Source: Mycobacterium sp. GA-1285 (GTDB lineage Bacteria > Actinomycetota > Actinomycetes > Mycobacteriales > Mycobacteriaceae). Taken from it: DNA of 51,031 nt. Under the pieces are notes generated by a model, which ran no database searches, was not told the origin of the DNA, and was given only the letters and a program-made list of their open reading frames with translations. The stretch covers positions 1-51,031 of the forward strand of contig NZ_LQIS01000022.1 of the NCBI RefSeq assembly GCF_001499905.1, read 5' to 3'. This document shows, piece after piece, positions 40,848 to 47,755 of this stretch (positions within the stretch are counted from its first letter, which is position 1; every line of letters begins with the position of its first letter). The translations under genes and the position numbers were made by a program.

Positions 40848-40878
40848 CTCAGCTGCACCCCGAGACCCTGGAGGAACC

Positions 40879-41187
40879 ATGACCGTCACCGGCGTTATCA
40901 CCGCAATTCTCATCGGCGCAGTGGTCGGCGTGCTCGCCCGCCTGATCCTGCCCGGCAGGCAGCCCATCGGCATCATCGTCACCGTCCTCGTCGGCATCGT
41001 CTCAGCGCTGATCGGCACGGCGATCGCCCGAGCCCTGGGGCTTCCGACCGCCACCAGCGGCGTCGACTGGATCGAGTTGCTATGCCAGGTCGTCGTCGCC
41101 GTGATCGGCGTGGCGCTGGTGTCCGCGCTCATGGGACGCAGGCGCACCGGCGTGACGGGCGGCCGCCGCGGCGGCGTTCTGCGCTAG
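40879..41187 (+). CDS. GlsB/YeaQ/YmgE family stress-response membrane protein
   Basis: A 102-aa membrane protein with three helices: ITAILIGAVVGVLARLILPG, IGIIVTVLVGIVSALIGTAIA and VVAVIGVALVSALMG. The glycine-rich ILIGAVVGVLARLILPGRQ start is the transglycosylase-associated protein signature. A basic tail (RRRTGVTGGRRGG) follows. The family is induced by general or envelope stress, with no known enzyme activity. The SigF promoter directly upstream agrees with a stress role. A strong GGAGGAA site precedes the ATG. Confidence 0.88.
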   Translation: MTVTGVITAILIGAVVGVLARLILPGRQPIGIIVTVLVGIVSALIGTAIARALGLPTATSGVDWIELLCQVVVAVIGVALVSALMGRRRTGVTGGRRGGVLR

Positions 41188-41200
41188 CCAACCACCCCTG

Positions 41201-41236
41201 GCGATCCCGGCTGCACCCCCCGGCGGCCGGGATCGC
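41201..41236. terminator. Bidirectional hairpin terminator
   Basis: GCGATCCCGGC (41201-41211) and GCCGGGATCGC (41226-41236) form a perfect 11-bp GC-rich stem with a 14-nt loop, exactly between the convergent GlsB-like and SRPBCC genes. No U-tract is present, as is usual in mycobacteria. Confidence 0.75.
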
Positions 41237-41241
41237 TTCTG

Positions 41242-41715
41242 TCACAGGGTCTTCAGCAATTCGTCGAGCTTCTCGTAGCCCTCTGTCATCCCGCCCTCCA
41301 TTCCAGAGGACAGCAAAGCGTCGCGGGCTTCGACGGTCGGGCAGATCGACCGGCCGCGCAGCCGGCTGCGACCGCCGCCGAGGTCCTCGAACCACAGGTA
41401 CTCGATGTTGACCTGATCCGGCGCCCCATCGAACTCGAACGTCTGCAGGATGAACTCGTTGTCCCGGACGGTGTGGAACGTGCCGTTGAAGCGGTATGCG
41501 CCGCCCTGATCCGTGTGCACGTAGCGGTACCCGCCGTGGCTTTGAAACTCCCACTCCTCGATGGTCATCTCCAGTCCGTGCGGGCCCAGCCACTGCTTGA
41601 GCAGGCCGGGCTCGGCGTGTGCGCGGAACAGGGCCTCGACGGGAGCGTCGAACTCCCGGGTGAATTCCATGGCCAGGGTGTCGACCGGGGCTGTGAGATC
41701 GAGTGCATTGGTCAT
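41242..41715 (-). CDS. SRPBCC / AHSA1 domain protein
   Basis: A 157-aa protein with a START-like helix-grip fold. The signature MEFTREFDAPVEALFRAHAEPGLLKQWLGP, the central GGYRYVHTDQGGAYRFNGTFH and the closing helix GGMTEGYEKLDELLKTL are typical of the AHSA1 (activator of Hsp90 homologue 1-like) branch. Ligand or activity is unknown. It is the second gene of an ArsR-SRPBCC pair, with a 4-nt ATGA overlap; such pairs are very common in actinobacteria and bacilli. Confidence 0.9.
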   Translation of the reverse strand: MTNALDLTAPVDTLAMEFTREFDAPVEALFRAHAEPGLLKQWLGPHGLEMTIEEWEFQSHGGYRYVHTDQGGAYRFNGTFHTVRDNEFILQTFEFDGAPDQVNIEYLWFEDLGGGRSRLRGRSICPTVEARDALLSSGMEGGMTEGYEKLDELLKTL

Positions 41716-42074
41716 CTGTCGGTTCCTTTCTCTGGTGTGTCGGTCATGTCAGCCAGCAGGGCATCCAGCCGGCGGTAGCTGCGTTCGGCGTCGAGCCGGT
41801 ATCGGTCGATCCATGCGGTGAGCCGCTCCAGCGCGGCGGCGTCCAGGTGCACCGGCCTGCGCTGGGCCTCACGGGTTCTGGTGACCAGGCCGGCATGCTC
41901 GAGAACCTGAATGTGTTTGGACACAGCCTGTTTGGTGATGTCGAAGGGCTCGGCGAGCTCGTTGACCGTGGCCGGCCCGCGAGAAAGCCGCGCCACGATG
42001 GCACGTCGGACCGGGTCGGCCAGCGCCAGAAAGGCGCGGTCCAGCGCGGCGTCAGCATCACCATCACGCTCCAA
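41712..42074 (-). CDS. ArsR/SmtB family transcriptional regulator (TTG start)
   Basis: A 120-aa winged helix regulator. ALADPVRRAIVARLSRGPATVNELAEPFDITKQAVSKHIQVLEHAGLVTRTREAQR-type sequence spans residues 17-69, with the recognition helix at TKQAVSKHI. No cysteine metal site is present, so it is unlikely to be a metal sensor. The start is TTG at 42074; a TAA lies immediately upstream in frame and no later ATG or GTG precedes the domain. It is co-transcribed with SRPBCC and faces an AT-rich operator region. Confidence 0.9.
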   Translation of the reverse strand: MERDGDADAALDRAFLALADPVRRAIVARLSRGPATVNELAEPFDITKQAVSKHIQVLEHAGLVTRTREAQRRPVHLDAAALERLTAWIDRYRLDAERSYRRLDALLADMTDTPEKGTDR

Positions 42075-42107
42075 TTATCAACCTTTTACTTGATAAACTT
42101 TAAAGTT
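42075..42107 (-). promoter_or_regulatory. AT-rich palindromic operator region of the ArsR-SRPBCC operon
   Basis: TTATCAA-N8-TTGATAA (42075-42096) is a perfect 7-bp inverted repeat and AACTTTAAAGTT (42096-42107) a perfect 12-bp palindrome. They adjoin each other directly before the arsR TTG start. The base composition is far below the surrounding GC level. The layout fits ArsR autorepression. Confidence 0.65.
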
Positions 42108-42150
42108 GAATACCAAGGTAGACCGGCCGCTAGGGCGTGTCAAGGCATAG

Positions 42151-43479
42151 TCAGCGTTTTCTGCGGATGATCGCGCGCAGCTTGTCGAGCCGGGCGGCGA
42201 TCTCCCGCTCGACGCCGTGAGACGTCGGCTTGTAATAGTCGACGCCGACCAGTTCATCGGGCGGATACTGTTGCGGCACAACGCCGTCCGGATCGTCGTG
42301 GCTGTACTTGTAGCCGACCGCGTTGCCGAGTTTTTCCGCGCCGGAGTAGTGGCCGTCGCGCAGATGCGGCGGCACCAAACCGGCCTTACCCGCCCGAATA
42401 TCGGCCATCGCCGCCCCCAGCGCGGTGGTCACGGCGTTGGACTTCGGGGACGTCGCGAGATGAACCGTGGCGTGCGCGAGCGTGAGTTGGGCTTCTGGCA
42501 TGCCGATCAACTGCACGGTCTGCGCTGCGGCCACCGCGGTCTGCAGTGCCGTCGGGTCCGCCATGCCGATGTCCTCGCTTGCGAGGATCATCAGCCGCCG
42601 CGCCACGAAACGCGGGTCCTCCCCCGCGACCAGCATCCGGGACAGGTAGTGCAGTGCGGCGTCGACGTCGGATCCGCGGACTGACTTGATGAACGCGCTG
42701 ATCACGTCGTAGTGCTGGTCGCCGTCGCGGTCATAGCGGACGGCGGCCTTGTCCAGCGACTGCTCGATGGTCTCGACCGTCACCTCGGCGCCCGCTTCGG
42801 CTGCGACCTCCAGCGCGGTGAGCGCACGGCGGGCGTCGCCGGCCGACAGCGACACCAGTAGGTCGACGGCCTCGTCGGTGACTTCGACCTTGCCTGCCAG
42901 ACCGCGCGGGTCGTCGATGGCGCGACGGACCAGCGTGCGGACCGCTTCGGCGTCGAGGGGCTGCAGCTGCAGGATCAGCGACCGCGAGAGCAGCGGGGCC
43001 ACCACCGAGAACGAGGGGTTCTCCGTCGTCGCGGCGACCAGAGCGACGACGCGGTTCTCGACGGCGGACAGCAGCGCGTCCTGCTGTGTCTTGGAGAAGC
43101 GGTGCACCTCGTCGATGAACAGCACCGTCTGCTCGCCGTAGGCGGCGGCGCGCCTGGCGACGTCGATCACGGCGCGAACCTCTTTGACGCCCGCCGACAG
43201 CGCCGAGAGGGCCTCGAATCGGCGGCCCGTGGCTTGGGAGATCAGCGACGCGAGCGTGGTCTTACCGGTGCCGGGCGGGCCGTAGAGGATGACCGACGCC
43301 GCCCCCGACCCCTCCACCATCCGGCGCAGCGGAGAGCCGGGTTGGAGCAGGTGATCCTGACCGACCACCTCGTCGAGGGTGGCCGGACGCATTCGCACTG
43401 CGAGCGGCGCCGACGCGCCGACGGGCCCGGCCGCCGGCGTGGTGGCCTCACCGGGGACGTCGAACAGACCGTCGGACAC
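42151..43479 (-). CDS. rarA: Replication-associated recombination protein A (RarA/MgsA AAA+ ATPase)
   Basis: A 442-aa clamp-loader-like ATPase acting at stalled forks. [17 protein letters not shown] precedes Walker [10 protein letters not shown] (near residue 68), Walker [10 protein letters not shown], sensor 1 AATTENPSF and [14 protein letters not shown]. The C-terminal tetramerisation domain includes [31 protein letters not shown] and the ending [12 protein letters not shown]. The start is GTG at 43479. It is separated from arsR by an AT-rich gap and preceded by a DUF3097 gene 20 nt upstream. Confidence 0.94.
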   Translation of the reverse strand: MSDGLFDVPGEATTPAAGPVGASAPLAVRMRPATLDEVVGQDHLLQPGSPLRRMVEGSGAASVILYGPPGTGKTTLASLISQATGRRFEALSALSAGVKEVRAVIDVARRAAAYGEQTVLFIDEVHRFSKTQQDALLSAVENRVVALVAATTENPSFSVVAPLLSRSLILQLQPLDAEAVRTLVRRAIDDPRGLAGKVEVTDEAVDLLVSLSAGDARRALTALEVAAEAGAEVTVETIEQSLDKAAVRYDRDGDQHYDVISAFIKSVRGSDVDAALHYLSRMLVAGEDPRFVARRLMILASEDIGMADPTALQTAVAAAQTVQLIGMPEAQLTLAHATVHLATSPKSNAVTTALGAAMADIRAGKAGLVPPHLRDGHYSGAEKLGNAVGYKYSHDDPDGVVPQQYPPDELVGVDYYKPTSHGVEREIAARLDKLRAIIRRKR

Positions 43480-43499
43480 GCCTTCTGCTTACCACGCCG

Positions 43500-44336
43500 T
43501 CACGACGCGGGTTGCGTCACGAAGTCGATCAGCTCCTCGACCCGCCCGATCAGCGCGGGCTCGAGGTCGTTCCAGTCACGCACGCGCCCGCGGATGCGTT
43601 GCCACGCCCGTGCGATGTCGGCCTGCCCGGCGGCGGGCCAGCCGAGCGCGCGGCACACGCCGGTCTTCCAGTCGACGCCCTTGGGCACAATGGGCCACTT
43701 CTCGGCACCGAGCCGCCCGGGCTTGACGGCCTGCCAGATGTCGACGAACGGGTGGCCGACGACCAGGGTGTGCGCGCCGCCGGGGCCACGCCGGACCGCG
43801 TCGGCGATACGGGCCTCCTTCGAACCCGCGACCAGGTGGTCGACGAGTACGCCAAGGCGACGGCCGGGTCCGGGGCGAAAGTTCTCGACGATCGCCACGA
43901 GATCGTCCACGCCGCCGAGGTGTTCGACGACCACACCCTCGATCCGTAGGTCGTCACCCCAGACCTGTTCGACGAGTTCGGCGTCGTGCCGACCTTCGAC
44001 GTAGATGCGGCTCGCGAGCGCGACCTTGGCCCGCGCGCCGTGCACGGCGACGGATCCCGACGCGGTGCGGGTGGTTTTCGGCGCGGCCCGACGGGGCGCG
44101 GTCAGAATCGCGGGTTTGCCGTCGACCAGGTAGCCCGGCCCGACGGGAAACGGTTTACGACGTCCGTTGCGGTCCTCCAGTTCCATGCGGCCGTACTCGA
44201 CACGAACGATGGCGCCGACGTATCCCGTCTGCGCGTCCTCGACCACCAGGCCGATCTCGGCCGGTTGTTCGGTGGAGCGGACCTTGCGCTGGTGGGGGTT
44301 GTCGGCCAGGACATCAGAGCCATATCGATCAGCCAC
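43500..44336 (-). CDS. DUF3097 family protein
   Basis: A 278-aa actinobacterial protein. Landmarks are the start ADRYGSDVLADNPHQRKVRS, the SH3-like VVEDAQTGYVGAIVRVEYG, IYVEGRHDAELVEQVWGDDLR, a TOPRIM-like stretch that continues VEHLGGVDDLVAIV and LVDHLVAGSKEARIAD, and HPFVDIWQAVKP. The EGRHD and DHL acidic clusters suggest a TOPRIM-type nuclease or nucleotidyl role, but this is inference; the family has no assigned function. The GTG at 44336 is chosen for length; the frame continues to 44426 without support. It probably shares a transcript with rarA. Confidence 0.8.
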   Translation of the reverse strand: MADRYGSDVLADNPHQRKVRSTEQPAEIGLVVEDAQTGYVGAIVRVEYGRMELEDRNGRRKPFPVGPGYLVDGKPAILTAPRRAAPKTTRTASGSVAVHGARAKVALASRIYVEGRHDAELVEQVWGDDLRIEGVVVEHLGGVDDLVAIVENFRPGPGRRLGVLVDHLVAGSKEARIADAVRRGPGGAHTLVVGHPFVDIWQAVKPGRLGAEKWPIVPKGVDWKTGVCRALGWPAAGQADIARAWQRIRGRVRDWNDLEPALIGRVEELIDFVTQPAS

Positions 44337-44434
44337 CGGGCGATCGTAGGGCCGTGTCTTGCCGCCACCGGACGGAAAGTGCTTCCGACACGCCGGGATG
44401 TCTGCCGAACGTCGCGTCGGCGACAATTCGAGGC

Positions 44435-45235
44435 GTGACAGATCTGGCCCGGTACGGACCCTGGGCGGTGATCGCCGGCGGCTCCGAAGGGGTCGGCGCC
44501 GAGTTCGCCCACCAACTCGCCCGCGCGGGGATCAACCTCGTGCTGATCGCGCGCAAACCCCAGGCCCTCGAGCAGACAGCCGACACCTGCCGTCGCAGCG
44601 GCGTCGACGTGCGCACGCTCTCCGCCGACTTGGCGTCACCTGACGCGATGAAGCGCATCGCGGCGATCACCGGTGACCTCGAGGTCGGATTGCTCGTCTA
44701 CAACGCGGGCGCTAACACCTGTAGCGAGCACTTCCTCGACGGCGACCTCGGGGACTTTCAGCGGGTGATCGACCTGAACGTCGCCACCATGCTCGCGATG
44801 GTGCAGCACTTCGGCCGCCCGATGCGGGACCGTCGCCGCGGCGGAATCCTGTTGGTGGGGTCGATGGCGGGCTATCTCGGCTCCGTGCGCCACACGGTCT
44901 ACGGCGGGGTGAAGGCGTTCGGCCGGATTTTCGCCGAGAGTCTCTGGCTGGAACTGCGCGAGTACGACGTCCACGTGCTCGAACTCGTCCTCGGCGTGAC
45001 CCGCACCCCGGCGATGGAGCGGGTGGGCTTGAACTTCGACGTCCCCGGTATGCGGGTGGCCGAGCCAGCCGATGTGGCGCGAGAAGGTCTGGAGCAGCTG
45101 GCGAACGGACCGGTGCATGTGGCGGGCGGCAACGCCGATGACGTCGCCCGCCGCAATGATCCCGACCGCGCCAAGGTCGTGCTGGGCACGGACCGGATGA
45201 TGCGAAAGTTGTTGGGTGAGAGAGGAAGCCGATGA
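44435..45235 (+). CDS. Short-chain dehydrogenase/reductase
   Basis: A 266-aa Rossmann oxidoreductase. The cofactor loop is AVIAGGSEGVGAEFA (near residue 11), with LVYNAGANT the NNAG-like motif, ILLVGSMAGYLG carrying the catalytic serine, and YGGVKAF the YxxxK pair (near residue 158). Arginine in VLIARK after the second strand suggests NADP(H). The substrate is unknown. The GTG at 44435 fits the fold; the longer frame to 44354 is unsupported. GACAAT ending 7 nt before the GTG may be a leaderless -10. Its stop overlaps the next gene. Confidence 0.88.
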   Translation: MTDLARYGPWAVIAGGSEGVGAEFAHQLARAGINLVLIARKPQALEQTADTCRRSGVDVRTLSADLASPDAMKRIAAITGDLEVGLLVYNAGANTCSEHFLDGDLGDFQRVIDLNVATMLAMVQHFGRPMRDRRRGGILLVGSMAGYLGSVRHTVYGGVKAFGRIFAESLWLELREYDVHVLELVLGVTRTPAMERVGLNFDVPGMRVAEPADVAREGLEQLANGPVHVAGGNADDVARRNDPDRAKVVLGTDRMMRKLLGERGSR

Positions 45236-45705
45236 CCGAGCTGGCGGATCTGGAGCGGCGGCTTGCCCGCATCGAGGACGAGCGCGCGATCGAGCGGCTG
45301 ATCGCGTCCTACGGCCCGCTTGTGGATGCCGGCGAAGCCGATGCGGCAGCTGATCTTTGGGCCGAGGACGGCAGTTACGACGTCGAGGGCTGGCACATGT
45401 CCAGTCGTGACGAAGTCGCGGCGATGGTCCGCTCCGGGGCGCACCAGGGGCTGATCCGTCGCGGATGCTGCCACTTCCTGGGACCCGCCGTGGTCACGGT
45501 GGACGGCGACGCGGCCGTGGCGGTCTGCGAGTCGCTGTTGGTGACGACCCACGACGACGGCTTCGCGGTATCGCGGGCGGGCGCCAACCACTTCCGGTTG
45601 CGCCGCAGCGACGGGCGGTGGGTCATCGTGCAGCGGCGGACCCGCCGGCTCGACGGAGGCGACGAGGCCCGCGAGCTGTTGGCGACCGGGGTCGCGGGGC
45701 GGTGA
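45232..45705 (+). CDS. SnoaL-type (NTF2-like) protein
   Basis: A 157-aa cone-fold protein. LADLERRLARIEDERAIERLIASYGPLVDAGEADAAADLWAEDGSY-type sequence is the typical N-terminal helix and pocket segment (residues 2-47) and DEVAAMVRSGAHQGLIRRGCCHFLGPAVVTVDGD continues the fold. Such proteins act as dehydratases, isomerases or hydroxylating partners. The ATG at 45232 overlaps the SDR stop as ATGA, so the two are probably co-expressed and may act on the same steroid- or polyketide-like substrate; that link is inference. Confidence 0.87.
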   Translation: MTELADLERRLARIEDERAIERLIASYGPLVDAGEADAAADLWAEDGSYDVEGWHMSSRDEVAAMVRSGAHQGLIRRGCCHFLGPAVVTVDGDAAVAVCESLLVTTHDDGFAVSRAGANHFRLRRSDGRWVIVQRRTRRLDGGDEARELLATGVAGR

Positions 45706-45714
45706 TTCGATCGG

Positions 45715-45777
45715 CGCGAGCGACCGCGAAATGACGCAATCGCGCGGCATGTCGCGCGCAGACACGGTCGCTCGCGG
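45715..45777. repeat. 60-nt dispersed repeat / hairpin between convergent genes
   Basis: CGCGAGCGACCG (45715-45726) and CGGTCGCTCGCG (45765-45776) form a perfect 12-bp stem, placed between the convergent SnoaL and zinc-peptidase genes, so it can serve as a bidirectional terminator. The 60 nt at 45718-45777 match the element at 15702-15761 on the other strand (44 of 60). Confidence 0.65.
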
Positions 45778-45801
45778 AGAAGGTTGGGGCTGGGTTGGAG
45801 T

Positions 45802-46830
45802 TCAGGCCTGGGTGATCTCGTCGACGACGGTGTGGATGAACCGCATCTTCTCGAGCACCGGGACGGGCAGCACGAACGGGTAGAGATCTTCCTTGCCCAT
45901 CGAGCGGTTCAGCATGTTCAACGCCCACGACAGCGGCAGCCACATCTCGATGATGGCATCGAAGCTGCTCGGGCCCAGCACCTTTCGCTCGAACGTCGCC
46001 GCTGCCGGCGCCACCCCGAACGCGGCGGCGGTGTCGAGGGTGTCGCGGATGTGCAGGTAGTGCGCGAAGGTCTCAGCCCAGTCCTCGGCCGGATGCATGG
46101 TGGCGTAGGACGATACGTAGCTCTGGCCCCAGTTGTCGGGCGGGCCGTCGTTGTAGTGGCGGTCCAGGGCGGCCTGGTAGTCGGTGTCGGGATCATCGAA
46201 CAGTTCGCGGAACCGGGCGTCGTAGTCGGGTGACACGCTGACCAGGCGGTAGTAGTAGTAATGCCCGATCTCATGGCGGAAGTGCCCGAGCAGCGTGCGG
46301 TACGGCTCGTCCATCGCCTTGCGCAACTGCTCGCGGTGCACGTCGTCGCCTTCGGCGAGATCCAATGTGATGACACCGTTTTCGTGGCCGGTGAACACCT
46401 TCTGATGTTCACTGGACAGCAAGTCGAAGGCCAGGCCGTAGTCGGGATCCTCGTCGCGGCCGACGATCGGCAACTTGAGTTCGTGCAGTTCGGCCAGCAG
46501 GCGCCGCTTGGCGCGCTCGGCGTCGGCGAACGCCGCCAGCGCCTTGGTGTCGGAGTCCCGCGGCCGGGTGCGAGTGAGGCTGCACGCCTCGCACAGCTTG
46601 TGGACGGGGTCCTTCTCCACCAGCCAATTGCATTCCGCCAGATGCATGTTCGCGCACAGCTGGTATTTGTCTCCGTCGACGAAGCCGGCGTGGTTGTGCT
46701 CGTCGCCGGTGGCTATCACCAGCAACGCCATGTCGCCGAGCGAGAACCCCAGCGGCCGGCCGCACGACAGACACAACGAATTCTCGAAGGCGAGGCGCTG
46801 TCCGCAGTTGGGGCACAGGAAATCACGCAT
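45802..46830 (-). CDS. Putative zinc-binding metallopeptidase with N-terminal zinc ribbon (COG4307 type)
   Basis: A 342-aa protein. The N-terminus is a zinc ribbon (FLCPNCGQRLAFENSLCLSCGRPLGF), followed by more conserved cysteines (LCANMHLAECNWL; KLCEACSLTR). The catalytic motif HEIGH is in FRHEIGHYYYYRL near residue 197, with a downstream DWAETFAHYLHIRDTLD that can supply the third ligand. It is predicted to be a cytoplasmic zinc peptidase. The ATG at 46830 overlaps the transglutaminase end by 8 nt, so it is third in that operon. It resembles M. tuberculosis Rv2568c in length and context. Substrates are unknown. Confidence 0.85.
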   Translation of the reverse strand: MRDFLCPNCGQRLAFENSLCLSCGRPLGFSLGDMALLVIATGDEHNHAGFVDGDKYQLCANMHLAECNWLVEKDPVHKLCEACSLTRTRPRDSDTKALAAFADAERAKRRLLAELHELKLPIVGRDEDPDYGLAFDLLSSEHQKVFTGHENGVITLDLAEGDDVHREQLRKAMDEPYRTLLGHFRHEIGHYYYYRLVSVSPDYDARFRELFDDPDTDYQAALDRHYNDGPPDNWGQSYVSSYATMHPAEDWAETFAHYLHIRDTLDTAAAFGVAPAAATFERKVLGPSSFDAIIEMWLPLSWALNMLNRSMGKEDLYPFVLPVPVLEKMRFIHTVVDEITQA

Positions 46831-47755
46831 GCAGCACTCCGCCCTCGAACGGTTCGACGTCGACGGCGACATCGATCGCGCTGCTCTGCGAGTCTGTGTA
46901 GATGATGCCGCGCAGGGGTGGTACGTCGGCGTAGTCCCGGCCGTATCCGACGGCGATGTAGCGCTCGTCGACCATCTGGTCGTTGGTGGGGTCGAGTCCG
47001 AGCCATTGGTTCTGCGGTGTCCATACGGCCGCCCACGCGTGGGTCGCGTCGATGCCGATCATCCGTTCCTTTCCGGGCGGTGGATCGGTCGCCAGATACC
47101 CGGACACATAACTGGCGGCCAACCCGTTGGCGCGCAGGCAGGCGATGGCCAGCCGTGCGAAGTCCTGACATACCCCTTCGCGTACCGCCAAAACCTCGCT
47201 GACCTGAGTCGACACCGTCGTCGAACCCGATCGGTAGGTGAAATCGGAGTAGATGCGATGCGTCAGGTCGCGCAGTGTGTCGATCAGCGGCCGTTCCGGC
47301 TCGAAACTCGGTGCGGCGTAATCACGTAGGGCCGGTGTGATCTCCGGCGGCTGCAGGTCGAGGGTGAACTGGGTCGCCAACGCCGCGTCCACGCCGACCG
47401 GGCGGGCGATCTCCCACGGCGCCAGCGCCGAGCCGGCCCCGTACAGCGTCGGCGGCGGTGGGTCGACGTCGACGACCGATCGGCTGGTCACCGACAGCGT
47501 CCGGTGGCGTTCGGTCACATGGAAGTACGAGCTGATGTTGCCGTAGACGTCGCGGCTGGTGGAGCTGTCCGCAGCCGGTGGATCGATCTCGAGTTCATGC
47601 GACAGGCAACGCTGACGCGCCGTGTCTCGTGGGGTGAGGAAACCGCGGCCGTAGGAACTGGTGACGTCGGCGGCGTACCGGTACACGGTGCGGTGCGTGA
47701 TGCGGTACGTGCGGCTGGTAGTCGACGAGCTCGAGTCGTCCGGAATCCCGGTCAC
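46823..47755 (-). CDS. Transglutaminase-like cysteine protease
   Basis: A 310-aa protein. The bacterial N-terminal transglutaminase domain (YRITHRTVYRYAADVTSSYGRGFLTPRD) is followed by the core with Cys in REGVCQDFARLAIACLRANG (near residue 190), His in GIDATHAWAAVW and Asp in GLDPTNDQ. The triad is complete. This subfamily consistently accompanies ATP-grasp/alpha-E proteins. The GTG at 47755 overlaps the stop of the ATP-grasp fusion (GTGA). It is middle in the three-gene operon and is expected to act as a peptidase or peptide transferase. Confidence 0.9.
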   Translation of the reverse strand: MTGIPDDSSSSTTSRTYRITHRTVYRYAADVTSSYGRGFLTPRDTARQRCLSHELEIDPPAADSSTSRDVYGNISSYFHVTERHRTLSVTSRSVVDVDPPPPTLYGAGSALAPWEIARPVGVDAALATQFTLDLQPPEITPALRDYAAPSFEPERPLIDTLRDLTHRIYSDFTYRSGSTTVSTQVSEVLAVREGVCQDFARLAIACLRANGLAASYVSGYLATDPPPGKERMIGIDATHAWAAVWTPQNQWLGLDPTNDQMVDERYIAVGYGRDYADVPPLRGIIYTDSQSSAIDVAVDVEPFEGGVLHA

